The notes beneath the pieces are model-generated. The model saw only the letters and a list, made by a program, of their open reading frames with translations. It was not told the origin of the DNA and ran no database searches. Below are positions 38,641 through 51,005 of a stretch of 64,000 nt of DNA, piece by piece. Origin of the DNA: Heterocephalus glaber. Its lineage: Eukaryota > Chordata > Mammalia > Rodentia > Bathyergidae. The position numbers and the translations under genes are program-made. The number at the start of each line of letters is the position of its first letter. The stretch's first letter is position 1. The stretch is from assembly GCF_000247695.1 (NCBI RefSeq), contig NW_004624747.1:13904895-13968894 (forward strand). The letters are read 5' to 3'.

Positions 38641-39070
38641 CCCCCAAAGCCTCATGCAGTCATAAGTGGAGCTTTTTAGAGGAGGCTAGATCTAAGGTGT
38701 GTGCTGCTGGGATCAAGGATGTGATGCTGGGGTTGATTCCTGGTGTGAAGCTAGGGTTAGGGCTGCCCCCCCTCCCCGGGTGTGAGTGCCACCAGTCCTA
38801 AGGGTGGGTAGCCTGGATAAGATATAAGGACAGAGGGTCGCTGCTTGTTGCTTGTCATTTGTTGCTTGTAGCTTGCTGCCTGCTGCCTTGCTGCCTTCTG
38901 CCTACCATGAAATTCTTCTCCTCTGCAGTGCCCCTCTGCCATGCCACCCTGCCTTGGAGCCAGCTGACTATGAAGTGAAACCTCTACACACTGTGAGCAA
39001 GGTAAACCTTTCCTCCTTTAACTTTGGGTGTTGAGCATTTTGTCTCATCAATGAGAAAAGTCACTAAGAC
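38625..39070 (+). mobile_element. MaLR-type LTR (sense), rodent subfamily
   Basis: It starts near gttctggcttgtatctagat, contains gaagtgaaacctctacacac and ends gtctcatcaatgagaaaagt, the general layout of MaLR-like LTRs. A short array of gcttgttgcttg/gctgcctgctgcc units lies at 38840-38900. Non-coding. Confidence 0.55.
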
Positions 39071-39139
39071 AGAAGTATTTTGAGGGGGATTAATGACAAT
39101 GTGTTATTTACTATAATGTTATTTTAAAATTTTTATTTT

Positions 39140-39222
39140 TAATTGTCTTTTAGCACCAGGGATCAAACTCAGGACTTGCACTTGCCAGAAAGGTGCAGTG
39201 CCTCTGAGCTACATCCTCAGCC
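39140..39222 (-). mobile_element. ID-type SINE
   Basis: agcaccagggatcaaactca to ctctgagctacatcctcagc, the antisense ID order. Confidence 0.88.
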
Positions 39223-39239
39223 CCTAAATTGTTTTAAAT

Positions 39240-39960
39240 GTAAACATTGACCATACACTGTGATCATGCTTCACGTGTGCAGTATCTGCCATGTGCTGTG
39301 CACTATCCTAACTGCTCAGATACATCATTGTAGAGCAGTCTCTGGCCTCAGTATGCTGACATCATAGTGGGAGGAGATAAAGAATAAGCAAGTAAACAAT
39401 AAAGAAGAGAATAAATAAAATAGTTGAATAAACAAGAAAATTGTAAGTGGTGGTAAGTCTTGTGGAGGAAAAAAAGCAGGGTGATATGATAGCAAGTGAT
39501 TAAGAGTGGAGAGGCTGCTTCAGATGGGGACTTAGGGTAGCCCTCTCTCAGAAACTGAGACCCAGGGCATGAGGAAGAGCCAGCTATGTGAAAATCTGGG
39601 TAATAGTTTTGTGGACAGAGGAAACAGCACATACAAAGGTCCTGAGGCAGGAATGATCTTAACAAATTTGAGGAACAATAGAAAATCCAGGGAGTGGCTG
39701 CAGCAGAGAGGTTGGGAGAGGGTAAGAGATGAGCTCTGAGCACAGCTTTGGGCCTATCCTTGTAGGGCTTTGCAGGCTATGGTAAAAATTTGGGTTTTAA
39801 GTGCATGGGAGGCCATTGGGTGGCCTGTAGGCTTCAGCAGAGGAATGGTGGAGTTCATTTTAGGTTTTGAAGTCACCCTGGCTGCTGCGTGTGGGTGTTG
39901 TGGGACAGAGTCTGAAAGGCAAAATAATGCTGTTCCAGAGACAACCCCATAGTAATTCTT
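39240..39960 (-). mobile_element. L2 fragment (antisense, long)
   Basis: A continuous antisense L2 match by pattern: gccatgtgctgtgcactatc, cagcacatacaaaggtcctg, ccttgtagggctttgcaggc, and gtcaccctggctgctgcgtg. About 700 bases are recognisable. Confidence 0.75.
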
Positions 39961-40159
39961 GGCACCTGCAAATATTCTACATGGCATGGGAGAATTAATG
40001 GAGCAGATGAAGTTAAGTTTGCTCATCAGCTGACCTTAAAATACAGAGCTCATCCTGGACTATCTGGGTAGGTCTAAGGTAACGACAAGTCTTTAAGTTG
40101 GGAAAAAGGAAGCAAAGGAGTCACAACAAGAGAGATGCAGTGTGAGAAATGGTTGAGTG

Positions 40160-41425
40160 GCCATTGGTGACTATAAAAAAAATTAGTACATGTTTGTGGT
40201 GCATAATGATTACATTTACTGTGGGGAGCTTGTCCATGTACAGAATACATCTTAATTCCTTTTAAAAATCCTTTCCCTTCCCTCTCCCGGCATCTCTTGA
40301 CCCTCTTCCAATTTGAGAAAGACTTATCTCCCTGCTTCCTACTATTTTAATTTTGCACTTTATTCATAATTTGGGTTTCTCAAAAAAGAAAAAACCATGC
40401 AATATTTAATCTTGTGGGTCAGTCTGACTTATTTCACTTAAAATTGTGGTCTGTTTCCCTACAAATGACTCAAATTTGTCTTGCTTTATGGCAGAATAGT
40501 ACTCCATTGTGTGTAGATATTGCATTTGCTTGATCCATTCATCTTTTGATGGATATATCGGCTGCCTCCAAGATTTAGCTGTGAATTGTGTTGCTATAAA
40601 CAGGGGTTATACATGTGTCACTATAACATGATGTCTTTTACCATTTTGGGAAGATACCCGGAAGGGGACTAGCTGGATCACATAGAATTTCTAGGTTTAG
40701 TTTTTTGAGGAATCTCCATACTGATTTCCATAGTGGTTGTACTCGTTTACATTCTCACTAGCAATGTAGAAGGGTTCCCCCCACCCCACAGCCTTGCCAA
40801 CATTTGTTATTATTTGATTTCTTTTTTTTTCCACTAAGACTATTGGTACATTTTAGGTATACAATACAGTTACATTCATCATTGGGATCTTGTACCATTA
40901 TGTGAGTCTCTTGGTTCTTATTTTTTTCCCCTTCCCCTGCCCTCCCTTCACCCCCTCCACCCTTCCCTATTTGCAAAGACTTTGTTTCCATTTTTTTTCT
41001 TTTCTTATATTTTTTGTTTTCCCTTCTTTCCTTATTATTTGATTTCTTGATGATGACCATTCTTTCTGGGGTAAGATGGAATCTCAGTGTTGTTTTAATT
41101 AATTTATATTTATCTAATGGCCAGTGATATTGAACATTTCATCAAGTATTGATTAGCTATTTGTGTTTATTCTTCTGTGAACTATATATTCATTTCAGCT
41201 GCCCATTTTTTTGATTGGGTCTTTTATTTTGGGGGAGTCTAATGTTTTGAGTTCTTTATACATTCTGGATGTTAGTCGTCTGCTGTCTGAGGAATATCTG
41301 GAGAAATTTTTTTCCCATTCTGTGGATTGTCTTTTCACTCAGTTTTTTCCTTTGCTATGTAGAAGGTTTTTAATTTGATATGATCCCATTTGTTGATTCT
41401 TGGTACTATTTCCTGTGCATGAGCC
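40160..41425 (-). mobile_element. L1 3' part (antisense) with nested younger L1 insertion
   Basis: The plus strand shows the antisense end of L1 ORF2: gaatagtactccattgtgtg, tccatagtggttgtactcgt, ccattctttctggggtaaga, ttctttatacattctggatg. Between 40824 and 41031 a different L1 3' end interrupts it. Many stops in the coding strand. Confidence 0.9.
40824..41031 (-). mobile_element. Nested truncated L1 3' UTR insertion
   Basis: A 208-base piece of the same L1 3' UTR family as at 33.8 kb and 62.6 kb, with its tail as a T-run on the plus strand. The 17-base repeat ttattatttgatttctt at 40807-40823 and 41032-41048 shows that it inserted into the older L1. Confidence 0.92.
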
Positions 41426-41429
41426 AAGG

Positions 41430-41640
41430 AATATGGGCAACCTCTAGCAGGTGGAGAAGTCAAGAAAGGGGATTCTCTTAAAGAGCTTCCAGAAAGGATG
41501 GCATCTTGATTTTGGCCCAGTGAGACCCATTTAAGACATCTGACCTCCAAAACCATAAGTTGATACATTTGGGCGAAGTCCCCATGCTTGTAATATTTGT
41601 AACACCATCAATCAGAAAGTAAAACACAGGGAACCTTGTA
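41430..41640 (+). mobile_element. MLT1-type MaLR LTR 3' fragment
   Basis: ttttggcccagtgagaccca, catctgacctccaaaaccat and taagttgatacatttgggcg recall the 3' half of MLT1 LTRs. Confidence 0.55.
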
Positions 41641-41649
41641 AGGAGGCTA

Positions 41650-43403
41650 CTGTAATTGTTTAGATGAGCTTTGGAAATGGCTCTTACCTACCTTCCCTCT
41701 TAGGTGTGAAGACTTGTGTGAGGTCCTCTTTCATGCTAAGTCATCAGGCCTTTTGTCACCTCTCAAGAGGCAAGATTTGGCCTTTAAGGAGCTCCTCCCA
41801 ATGTTTACACCAAAGCACAACTAGTTCCCATTCACAGGATTCCATGTCATTCCAAGGGAATGAAAATGGCAGGGTCAGGAGCAGACAACTTGGGGAAAAG
41901 CCAAATGGCAGGGCAAGGCAGCGAACCAGTCTGTGGATGTAAATGGGGGAAAATCTACACTTGGACAGGAAGAGAGTCAAACTATGGCCTGAGTGCTGTA
42001 GACTCGACAGGGTGCTCAACCTGTTTGGAACAAGCACCCAGGGTGAAACCCAAATGCCTCATGCAGACTGCACAGAGGTGATTTTGCACTTCTCTCTCCT
42101 GATCTCCGATAAATTTCTTTTGGAATCCATCCATTAATCAACCAATCAATCTATTGGAAAGGGAATTCCTTCTTTCTATGGCTTCTCCAGCTTGAGTAGC
42201 ATTTATGCTTCTTTTTGCATTTGTCAAAACTGGAATTAAAAATATCTGGGTTCAGGGTCATATTTTATAGGGTAATTACCTGGTCTGAAATATTCAACAT
42301 CCATTTTTTAAGAGTTAGTGGTAACCCATGAAGGTACACACTATTATAGAAGATTTTAGATTTTTTTTTTTTGGTAATTGGTGGCCCAAAACTGTCTCTT
42401 ATATTTAGAAGCCTGGATCTAAGGTTACATATCAAGATACATGCATAGTGCTGTTTTGCTGAATGCAGCTGTCCTGGTGTAGGCCAAAGATAATTTGCTG
42501 ATCCAGGAGCTGAGGCCAGCGATTTTATGTCTGCATCTGCTTCTGCCCATAACTTGTGGGCAAAGACCAGGCAACTTCAAGAGCAATAGCCACATCAGCC
42601 AGAGCAATACAAAGAGCAGGTGGGACAGAGATGCTTGTTCCCAGAGCCTCCGTCCCTAACATATAGCCAGAGCTCCCTCCTACAAGGATTATACAAGTGT
42701 AATATTCTGGTCATGCTTCTTGCAGTTCCTTCAACTTGTTTGTGTATGTGCCCTTTCCCTTCCTTTAGATTGCGAGCAACCTTTTCAGGGGTCCCGCTTG
42801 ATCATATTAGAATTTTCAAAGCCTGGTCCAGTATCTATGGTTGAGCAGGTATTCTATACATATTGACCAGATGAGGAAATGGATGTGAGTGACAGCACAA
42901 TGGGGGAATGGTTCGAAAAGCTTGGATTTCCTGTAGCCCTGTGTGTGGAAAGCATAGTTAAAAGCAGAATGTTTAATGTGGACGGTGGTTGTTTGTTCTG
43001 CCCAGCATCTGTCTCTCCTTCTGGTAAAAGCACTTTGGCTTTCCTTTGGGGAACCACTGCTTCCCACACTCTCAATCCATAAAGATTGCGTGGAGTTAAC
43101 CTCACACTCAACACCTGTGGTTCAATACTGACTTAAGGCCTGGGTAAAGAGGAGGCCTAAGACTCCTGGCCAAGCATCAGTTTGTGTGGATAAGGTGCTC
43201 ACATCTCTTTGTCAATGGGTCATATCTATTCTGATGGGCGGCTTCCTGTTTTGAATCAATTGTGCATTATTTTGAATTGAACCTTTTTTTTTTTTCTCGT
43301 AGAGCTATTAAGGCAGAAACATTTTACTTCCACAGGTGTTGCTCATTTGATAGGAAGACAGCCAAAGCTAATGGTAGCCATCTCATCATAATGAAGCTAA
43401 AAT
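41650..43403. other. Intergenic stretch without recognised features
   Basis: I see no confident gene or young repeat. There is a T-run at 42361-42372 and several open frames below 95 codons without family resemblance or splice context. Confidence 0.55.
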
Positions 43404-43494
43404 AGGGCTGGGGATTTAGCTCACTGGTTCCATTGCCTGCCTCGCAAGTGCAAAGACCTGAGTTCAATCCCCGGTACCCAAAACACAAACAAAC
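43404..43494 (+). mobile_element. ID-type SINE with target-site duplication
   Basis: ggctggggatttagctcact to gttcaatccccggtaccc and a CAAAC-rich tail, flanked by aatgaagctaaaat at 43390-43403 and 43495-43508. Confidence 0.93.
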
Positions 43495-43508
43495 AATGAA
43501 GCTAAAAT

Positions 43509-46240
43509 GAACTCAACAAATTCAGGCTGCCAAAGGTAGGTGACAAGTTCTTGATAACACTGAACAACAAGACCCAGCCATCCCTGATGCTACCCTGGAA
43601 TTTTCAGATACACAAACAATAAGTTTCACTTTTTGCTCTAGCCAGTCTTTGTCACTGGCTAATGAAAAAGTCTCTTGGGAGATGCATCAGATCAATCCTT
43701 TTTCTAATTGTGCTTTTGATAGTAGAGCAAATGGGGGATTTCAGCTTTGGAGAATGTCCTGGGGAATACAGGGATCCCACTTTGTCAGCATTGGAGTGAA
43801 AAAATCAGAGCCTCCTTAATTCTAAGGATCTCACTCAGTGATAGAATTTTTCTTGCTTTATTTTGATTATAGCCGAACCAACATTTGAGATTCATCATAA
43901 AAGGGCATTGCAGGCCATGTTAATTCGGAGAATGCCTCTCTAGCCCCATCCCTGTCCTCTCTATGGTCTTCTCTATGGAAGGAGGCTGAGATAGATGGGC
44001 ACATTTTGGTTATGGAAATGTCTAGAACGATGGGAATCCTAAGGAAGCTTGACTCACATACCATAGTAGACAGTCTTAAAACCATTTTTATTCTGCCTCT
44101 CAGCATCACTTTTCATCTGATTTGGATAAAAGACTAGGAAGGGACCCAAACACACATAAACAAATAACAAAATGTCAGAAATCAAGATCCAATATATTGG
44201 AATGGTGCTAGCATCCCTGTAGGCTGAGAATTCATGTCCCTGACTCAGTGTCCTCCTGGGACAAGTGCTGACTCACGACAGACATCTGGGTGAACTGACA
44301 GGTGGAATCCGGTGTCTATCAGCTTTTATCTTTTTGCTAGGGTTCAGTATTTTAACAAATGCCTAAGATTTAAAATGTTCTAAGAACCATATTTTGTGTT
44401 TGCCCAGCACTTAGAATTTCCCCCCAGGGGTTCATATTTTATGACAATTTTTATAACATTGTGAGGTAAGTAGGCAAACATTCTTATCTCCATTTTCCAG
44501 TTGAAGAAATTTGAAGCACAGAGAAGCTAAGAAACGTGTCTCAAATCAGCTTGCATAGCTAGTAAATGAAAAAAGAAAAAGGTATTTTGACTCTCAGCCT
44601 CTTGATCATTCAATTAGAATAAGCTGCCTTTTCTTTTAGATCTAAAAGTTTGTAACCACCGTGTTTCTAACATTACTTCTTGAAGTGACCTTTGTCATTT
44701 ATATACATATATATCACTTGTTATGTTAATTACCTGCTATTTGTCTTTGAGTCCTTTTATTTTTAGGTAAATTTATTTGAACAGAAACAATATAGCACAC
44801 ACATCTTGGCAAAGCCACAAATGGAAAGTAATACATAAAATAAATACCATGCAAACAAAACGGCATCATTGAATTCTCTGTAGACAGAAGACCAAGCCTG
44901 AGGGCTGCTTTTTGTTTAAAAGACCAGGGAACCATAGTGTCAGAAAGGTGTTAAGGACCCATTAGACCAAAACAGACTTTCCCCTTGCTGTAATCAGGAT
45001 TGAAAAAGAATAGAAAAGGGTTACTATGGATTCAGTATCAATGAATGTGTCTATGAACAGATTCGAAATTATCTGTGTACCACCTGTGGCACATACTTGG
45101 CAAAACACCCTGGTAGCATGTCCTGGCAGGCAGAATAATGGTGTCATCAAACCAACTCATTCAGACCTAAAAGATTTGCCTTTGACAGAAAAGAAATACA
45201 GAGGGGTAACATTTCCAGGTGGGATCCAGGAAAACCAAAAACCTTGCTTGAGAAGAGAGGGAGAAAGACTAGCTACTAGGAGGGTAGGTGTTGGGGGGAG
45301 TATATTCTGTAAACGCAGACAATTCCCAAACTTGGGATGGAGAGGATGCTCCTAGCCTAGGATTGACCCCTTAGTACATTTTCAGAGTCGGCTTGAGTGA
45401 AGATTGAGGTTATGAGCAATTGACCAATGTGGATGCAAGCAAGAGAGTTGGGGATGGGGTGCTATTAGGAAAAATAAGGATCAAGACAGAAGGCCAGAGA
45501 GTCTTCAGGTCTTTGATGACCTGGTTAGGGGGTTCTGGGAGTGCTGATGGGGAAGCAGTTACTAAAGATTGAAGCAAATCTACATCATGAAAAAAATGAA
45601 AGGAAAGTAACCCATGGATTTAACTGTCTTAGATAACTTTAAACATGCTGCAAACGTTTGTTCTTGATGCTATAAACACCAGCATCTTCCTGGAGCCTCC
45701 TACCTCCGAGATCCAGACCCCTACCCAATGGAGAGGAATGAGATCTCTGGAAGTCATCTCTGGAGAAGAAGGATGCACACAAAGAGCTTGTCAGTGGACA
45801 CAATGAGATTTCATTTTCTTCTTTTTTACAAAGCAATGACATTGGCTGATGTGGCTGTATGGCTTGAATTTCCTAAATTTTGGACTTTTTGTTGTTGCTG
45901 TTCATTTGCCAGGGACCCGCCTCTGGAGAGTCCTGAGGAAGAGATCTCACAGTCTAAAGTCAAGGATCCATTCCTCACAAACTTCTGGGTGTGTGAATGA
46001 GGGTCGTCCTCCATGCTTGCAGTCAACTGCAGGCTCCTCAGGCACTGTGTGGTAGATAGATAGAGTGAGAAAAAAAGACAGCGACCAAGCCTCCACAGTG
46101 GGCTTTTTGGGCTTGCTGGTTCCTTATTAGATGGAGAACATTCTGGCTACACAAGCGCTGAAATTGCATGCTTTTGACTCTAAGGACTGGTTTCCATTTA
46201 ATTTGGAGCTATCTATGTATATCTGTATAATCTAATCTGT
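43509..46240. other. Repeat-poor intergenic stretch
   Basis: Apart from a MIR at about 44450-44590, no interspersed repeat is obvious in 2.7 kb, in contrast to the surrounding sequence. No open frame shows a known domain or usable splice pattern. Confidence 0.5.
44450..44590 (-). mobile_element. MIR
   Basis: catttataacattgtgaggt-type start, tctccattttccagttgaag and gcttgcatagctagtaaatg in MIR antisense order. Confidence 0.65.
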
Positions 46241-46247
46241 ATCCATA

Positions 46248-46412
46248 CCTATCTCACTGAGCTACATCCCCATCCCTGTTTAAATTTTTTGTATCGAGAC
46301 AGGACCTCTCTAAGTCACTAAGTCACCCAAACTGGGCTGGAACTTTTGATCTTCCTGCCTCAGCACCCCAGAGTGCTAGGATTACAGGCACATGTCACCA
46401 TGCCTGGCTTGG
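46248..46412 (-). mobile_element. B1-dID composite SINE (old)
   Basis: Antisense A box (tcactgagctacatccccat), a linker, then antisense B1 (gagacaggacctctctaagt to gtgctaggattacaggcaca). Confidence 0.8.
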
Positions 46413-46617
46413 AAAGTATATTTTATTTTACACATGATACATGCAAAACACCAAATGATACTGATACAGAAAGATGTCTCCAGTATTTCTCAATCTCATT
46501 CTTCTCCCCAGTGGAGAGAGGTGATGTTAGAAGTTTGGTGTGCATCCTCCAGGTATTTTCCTCTGCACTGAGAAATTATGTACTCATTTTGTGGTTACTG
46601 AACGAGATCATGCTGTA

Positions 46618-46945
46618 TACAGTTGTCTTTTGGTATCCACAAGGATTAGTTCTAAGACTCCCTAAGAACACTAAAATCAAAGGCTGTTCAAGTCCTTTTT
46701 ATGAAATGACATAGCATTTATATACAACCCATGCACACTCTCCTGTATATTTGCAATCATCTCTATATAATACCCAATACAATGTAAATTCTATGGAAGT
46801 AGTTGTTACACTGTATTGTTCATGGAATAATGATGAGAAAAAAGTCTGTATATGCTCAGTTCAGGTCCAGGCAAATATTTTTACTTCTGTAGTTGGCTGA
46901 ATCTGCAAATACAGAACTCGTGGATGTGGAGGACCAATTATATAT
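46618..46945. mobile_element. MER2-like (Tigger-type) non-autonomous DNA transposon
   Basis: From acagttgtcttttggtatcc to gtggatgtggaggaccaatt, with the internal block acaatgtaaattctatggaa and ttgttacactgtattgttca. The ends are inverted relatives, as expected for a terminal inverted repeat element. Confidence 0.75.
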
Positions 46946-46974
46946 TGTTCTGCAATTTCCTTTTTCTTCCTTTT

Positions 46975-47680
46975 ATTTATTCATCCATTTATTTAATAAA
47001 TATTTACCAGCTAGACACTGCTATAGGTGCTGATGACAGTAATCCCAATAGTTACACAGTGGTACAATGTGTCAGTATGCTTTATGCAATTTAATCTGGG
47101 AATTATGCTTTATGCAGTTTGAGTCTCCCAGCTCTGGGAAGTAGGCACTATAAATATACCCATTTTATGTAAGAGAAAACTAAGACACACATTAGTTCAA
47201 AGACATGGCCAAGGACACACAGCTACTTAGATGTACAACCTGGGTTGAAACTGCAGCAGTCCAGCTTCAAAGTAGGCACCCTTCAGTGCTATGCTGTATT
47301 ATTATGGGCAGTGACAGGAGTGAAAATGTGCCTGGAGTTTTCATCCTAGTAGAGGGAAGTAGATCATAAATATATAATTTTTCAGGGAGTGGTAAGTGCT
47401 AGGATGACAAGGAAAATTGAATAAAGGGACAGCCTCTCTGCAAAGGTAATATATGAACAAGCACTTAAGGGAGAGATAGGAATAAACTGTGTGGCTATTA
47501 GGAGGAAGAGTGTTACAGGTAGAGGGAATAGCATGTGCAAAAGCCCTGAGGCAACGGCATACTACAGGAGCATCCAATATGGCTGAGGTAGAGAATCAGG
47601 AGAGTGCTGGGAGATGAGAACAGAGAGGCAGCAACTAAATCATGCAGGGCCTTATAACATCATAGTAAGAAAGATATTTC
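46975..47680 (-). mobile_element. L2 fragment (antisense) with MIR inside
   Basis: L2 starts at tcatccatttatttaataaa and resumes with tagagggaatagcatgtgca and gcagggccttataacatcat. A MIR-like segment (ctctgggaagtaggcactat to acagctacttagatgtacaa) occupies about 47095-47335. Confidence 0.65.
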
Positions 47681-47689
47681 ATGTTTAAG

Positions 47690-48600
47690 CTGCAGTATGT
47701 TGGCTTATTTTGTGAAGAAACCACTGCTTATTTACTCTGCCTACTGATGGACATTTAGATTTTTTTTCAAGTTTTTCCTTGTTTCAAACAAAGCTGTCAC
47801 AACTATCCTTGCTTATCTGTGGCTTTGGGCCCTAAAACCTCAAATGCCTGGGCCATCACTGGAGATTCTAATTTAATTGGGTTGGGGTGAACTCTGGGCA
47901 TTGATTTTTTTTTTAAACCTCTCCAGGTGATTCTAATGTGTAGCTAGGGTGGAAAATAAGAGTTTCATATGCATTTTTGTACACCTATATCTAGGGATGG
48001 GTTGTGAGAATTGGAACTGACAGGTTGGTGGGCAGGCACATGGCTTTTAAAATTTAATAAATATGACCAGCCCTTGGTAACCGAGAAATTGGCTTAAGGT
48101 CCCTCCATGGATACCAAATCCACAGAAGATCAAGTGCCTTATACAAACCAGCCTGGTATTTGCATCTGACACACATCCTCCTGTATACTTCAAATCGTCT
48201 CTAAATTCTTTGTAATACCTGTACAATGTACATGCTATGTAAATAGTTGTTATACTGTGTTGATTAGAGAATAATGACAAGAAAATGGTCGGTACATGTT
48301 CAACACAGATACAATTTGTTTTTCCAAATATTTTTCACCTGAGGTTGGTTGAATCTATGAGTATGGAACCACAGATACAAAGAGCTGATTGTACATCCAA
48401 ATTGGCTTCCCAAAAGACTGTCTCAATTTACTCTCCCACCAGTAGTATAGTATCCAAGTTTTTCACACCTTGCCAAGCTTGATATTATCCATCTCTTTAA
48501 CTGTTTCAGCCTGGCAGACAAAATAATATAGCATTTCACTGTAACTCTAATTTGTGCTTCCCTGAGGCTGAATATCTTTTTCATGTTTATTCTGATTCCT
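47690..48600 (-). mobile_element. Old L1 3' end interrupted by MER5-like and MER2-like elements
   Basis: Antisense L1 pieces flank the insertions: actgatggacatttagattt near 47745, ttttgtacacctatatctag near 47980 and gtctcaatttactctcccac near 48420. A MER5-like piece lies at about 47830-47965. Confidence 0.6.
48058..48395. mobile_element. MER2-like DNA transposon nested in L1
   Basis: gcccttggtaaccgagaaat, ggataccaaatccacagaag, atgctatgtaaatagttgtt and aaagagctgattgtac run parallel to the copy at 46618. It splits the older L1. Confidence 0.75.
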
Positions 48601-48763
48601 TCATTAATGATCCACTAGCATGTATCTTTTTCACAGTTAAAATTTTCCATTGTTGTTGGCAACTTAAGTCTGACTTTTCTCCCCCTCAATTTATCTGAGA
48701 CAACAAAGGAAAACTCTTCTGACCTTCTGGAAATAGGTAATATTCCCATTTTTCATTATGAAA

Positions 48764-48764
<1 letters not shown>

Positions 48765-48804
<40 letters not shown>

Positions 48805-48816
48805 CACACACACAAT
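48765..48816. repeat. (CA)n microsatellite
   Basis: About 20 CA units, one interruption (catgcacaca). Confidence 0.97.
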
Positions 48817-49984
48817 CTCCAAAGTCACATCTACACAAAAACAATTTTCAGAAAGTTTAGCTCTAGCCAGTAATAGAGGAAAGAAGATGGATTTCCTTTT
48901 GTTTTTGCAAAACAGGTGAAGTTCCTTTTTCATGCTCACCTCAATATACTATATGCTTCCTTCTGATCCTTACACAATTACAGGATATTTTGAGGCCAAG
49001 GAAGAATTCATGTCAGTTTGTTTGTAAGAAAGAAGATTTCTCAGTATGGAAAGGTTAATATCTGCTCAGTCTGTGCCTCCTAATGGGACACATTCCTGGG
49101 GCTCTTAAACCTGCTTAGAGGTCAAGTTCTCTCCTAATAGAAACTTTGAAGCACACAGGCTCTTAGGAATGACAAACAAGCATTTTTAATATACAGCTGG
49201 GTGTGGACCTGGCTGGTTCCATATCTTCAAGATAACTCAGAGATGTAAGTTGGTAGATCACATTGTATATATACATTTAACTTACATTTTTGAAAAGAAA
49301 AAAACAACAACCATTTAAATGGAGTTGAGGATCTGGCTGCAACTCCACTCAATGGTCATGAACATGGATGATAAGATCATTTCTGTTCCTTCTGTGTGAG
49401 TGTGGAGCATGGTTCCCATGTTTACAGAGATACCAAGAGCTATAAACACAGCCAACTACTCCAGCAGGCACTTAACTCAAGAGATCATCACGTTTTCCAT
49501 CATTGGAAATGTTCACTGGGTGTGTGGGGCCAATCAAGATCCATGTGTGAGTCTGTACAGGGTGCCCTTCTATGGATGCCCACAGGACTAAATTTGTTTA
49601 TTCTCAAAGCTCACCTTATGCCTGGACATAAGAACCTCACTCCCAAGTAAAATAAACCTTCACTGTATTACCAGGATCACCTGAGAATGTCATTTTTGTT
49701 GCAGAGAATGGATACTTGTCTCCTTTTTATTCAAACTTTGTCATGGTCAATTGATTTTTCTGCTAAGGAAGTTCCATTGAATTCTGTGGCATGTTAGATA
49801 GATGATCATGACCCTGACCAATAGGAGGAGGAGGAGAAGGAAGAGGAGGAGAAAGAAACTTGGAAGTGTATAAACTTTCCAGGGAAGCAACCATAATTGA
49901 AGCTGCTACTAGGTATCTTAATTGTGATACTGTGATACAATAAGAAATAAAGATTTGGCCCTGTTTCTTGAGAACCTCCCACCC
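48817..49984. other. Intergenic, mostly unassigned
   Basis: I recognise only a (GGA)n-like purine tract at 49823-49857. Open frames at 49396-49650 have no recognisable domain. Confidence 0.5.
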
Positions 49985-50735
49985 TTACAGGTAGGAGTAC
50001 TGTATCAAGAGAATCTTTTTTTCTAATATTTGGCCTTTGACCCCAGTTCCTGACATAGAGCTTCTAAATCCCTTGGAATTTCCTGGGTGATCTGAGCATC
50101 TTTTATTCTAAGAGGGACTCTTTTTTGTGCTCCTGGATGCTTCAGGATTGGGCCTGGTTGTCAGTGGAACCAACCGTGTGATTGGAAGATTGGAAATTTC
50201 AGCTGTACCTAACCTCCAGGAAGGGGAAAAGGGCTGGAGGTCAAGCTAATCATCAATGGCGATGATATATATGATCAATTGTGCCTGCATGGCGAATCCT
50301 CCTCTAAAACCCTGACAGGTTTCTGAGAGCTTCTGGATTGCTGACACATGCCTGGAGAGTGTCATGTACAGGGAAGACATGAAGCTTCATACATTCCTAC
50401 ATACCTTGCCCTACCATTTCCACCATCTGGCCGTTCAGCCACATCTTTTGTAATACACTTTACAATAAACAAGTAATTGGAAGTGTTTCCCTGGCAAATT
50501 CATAGAACCTGAACGAGGAGGTCATGGGAACCTCTGACTTAGAGCTTGTCAATCAGAAGCATAGGTCACAATCTGGGGCTTATAAATGGCATGTGAAGTG
50601 GGGGACATCTTGTAGGAATAAGGCATCTGCCCATGTGATGTGACTGTAACTCTTGGTAGAAGGAGTCAGAATTGAGTTAAATTATAGGACACAAAATCGA
50701 GTCTGCTGGAGAATTGCTTGACTAGGTAGGGGAAG
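49985..50735 (+). mobile_element. Probable ERVL-class LTR (old, solo)
   Basis: It reads tttggcctttgaccccagtt, cttggaatttcctgggtgat, ccctgacaggtttctgagag, ataccttgccctaccatttc, an AATAAA at about 50464, gtcatgggaacctctgactt and gtcagaattgagttaaatta. I recognise this as a widespread ancient LTR-like mammalian repeat but cannot name the subfamily with certainty. Non-coding. Confidence 0.55.
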
Positions 50736-50834
50736 AAAAACTGTTTAATGCTTACCTTAGGGAAGTAAAAAAGTCTTATTTTGTGGCCTATGTCCACATA
50801 GGCAAGAATGTCCCCTATGAAATACAAACTGCTA

Positions 50835-51005
50835 GGACAGTGGCTCAGCAACTTTAGAACACTTAAAATTAATTTTGCTTGTGCGTTGCTTATGATACTG
50901 CATAAGTTCAAGTTCAAAAGCCCTTGAATTGGGCCCAGGAATCTGCATTTTTACAAGCAGCCCAGCTGAATTTGTTGTCTTAGACCTGGCCTTTGAGAAA
51001 CATGA
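50835..51005. mobile_element. MER5-type hAT element
   Basis: ggacagtggctcagcaactt, ccaggaatctgcatttttac and ctggcctttgagaaacatga match MER5 ends and centre. Confidence 0.6.
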
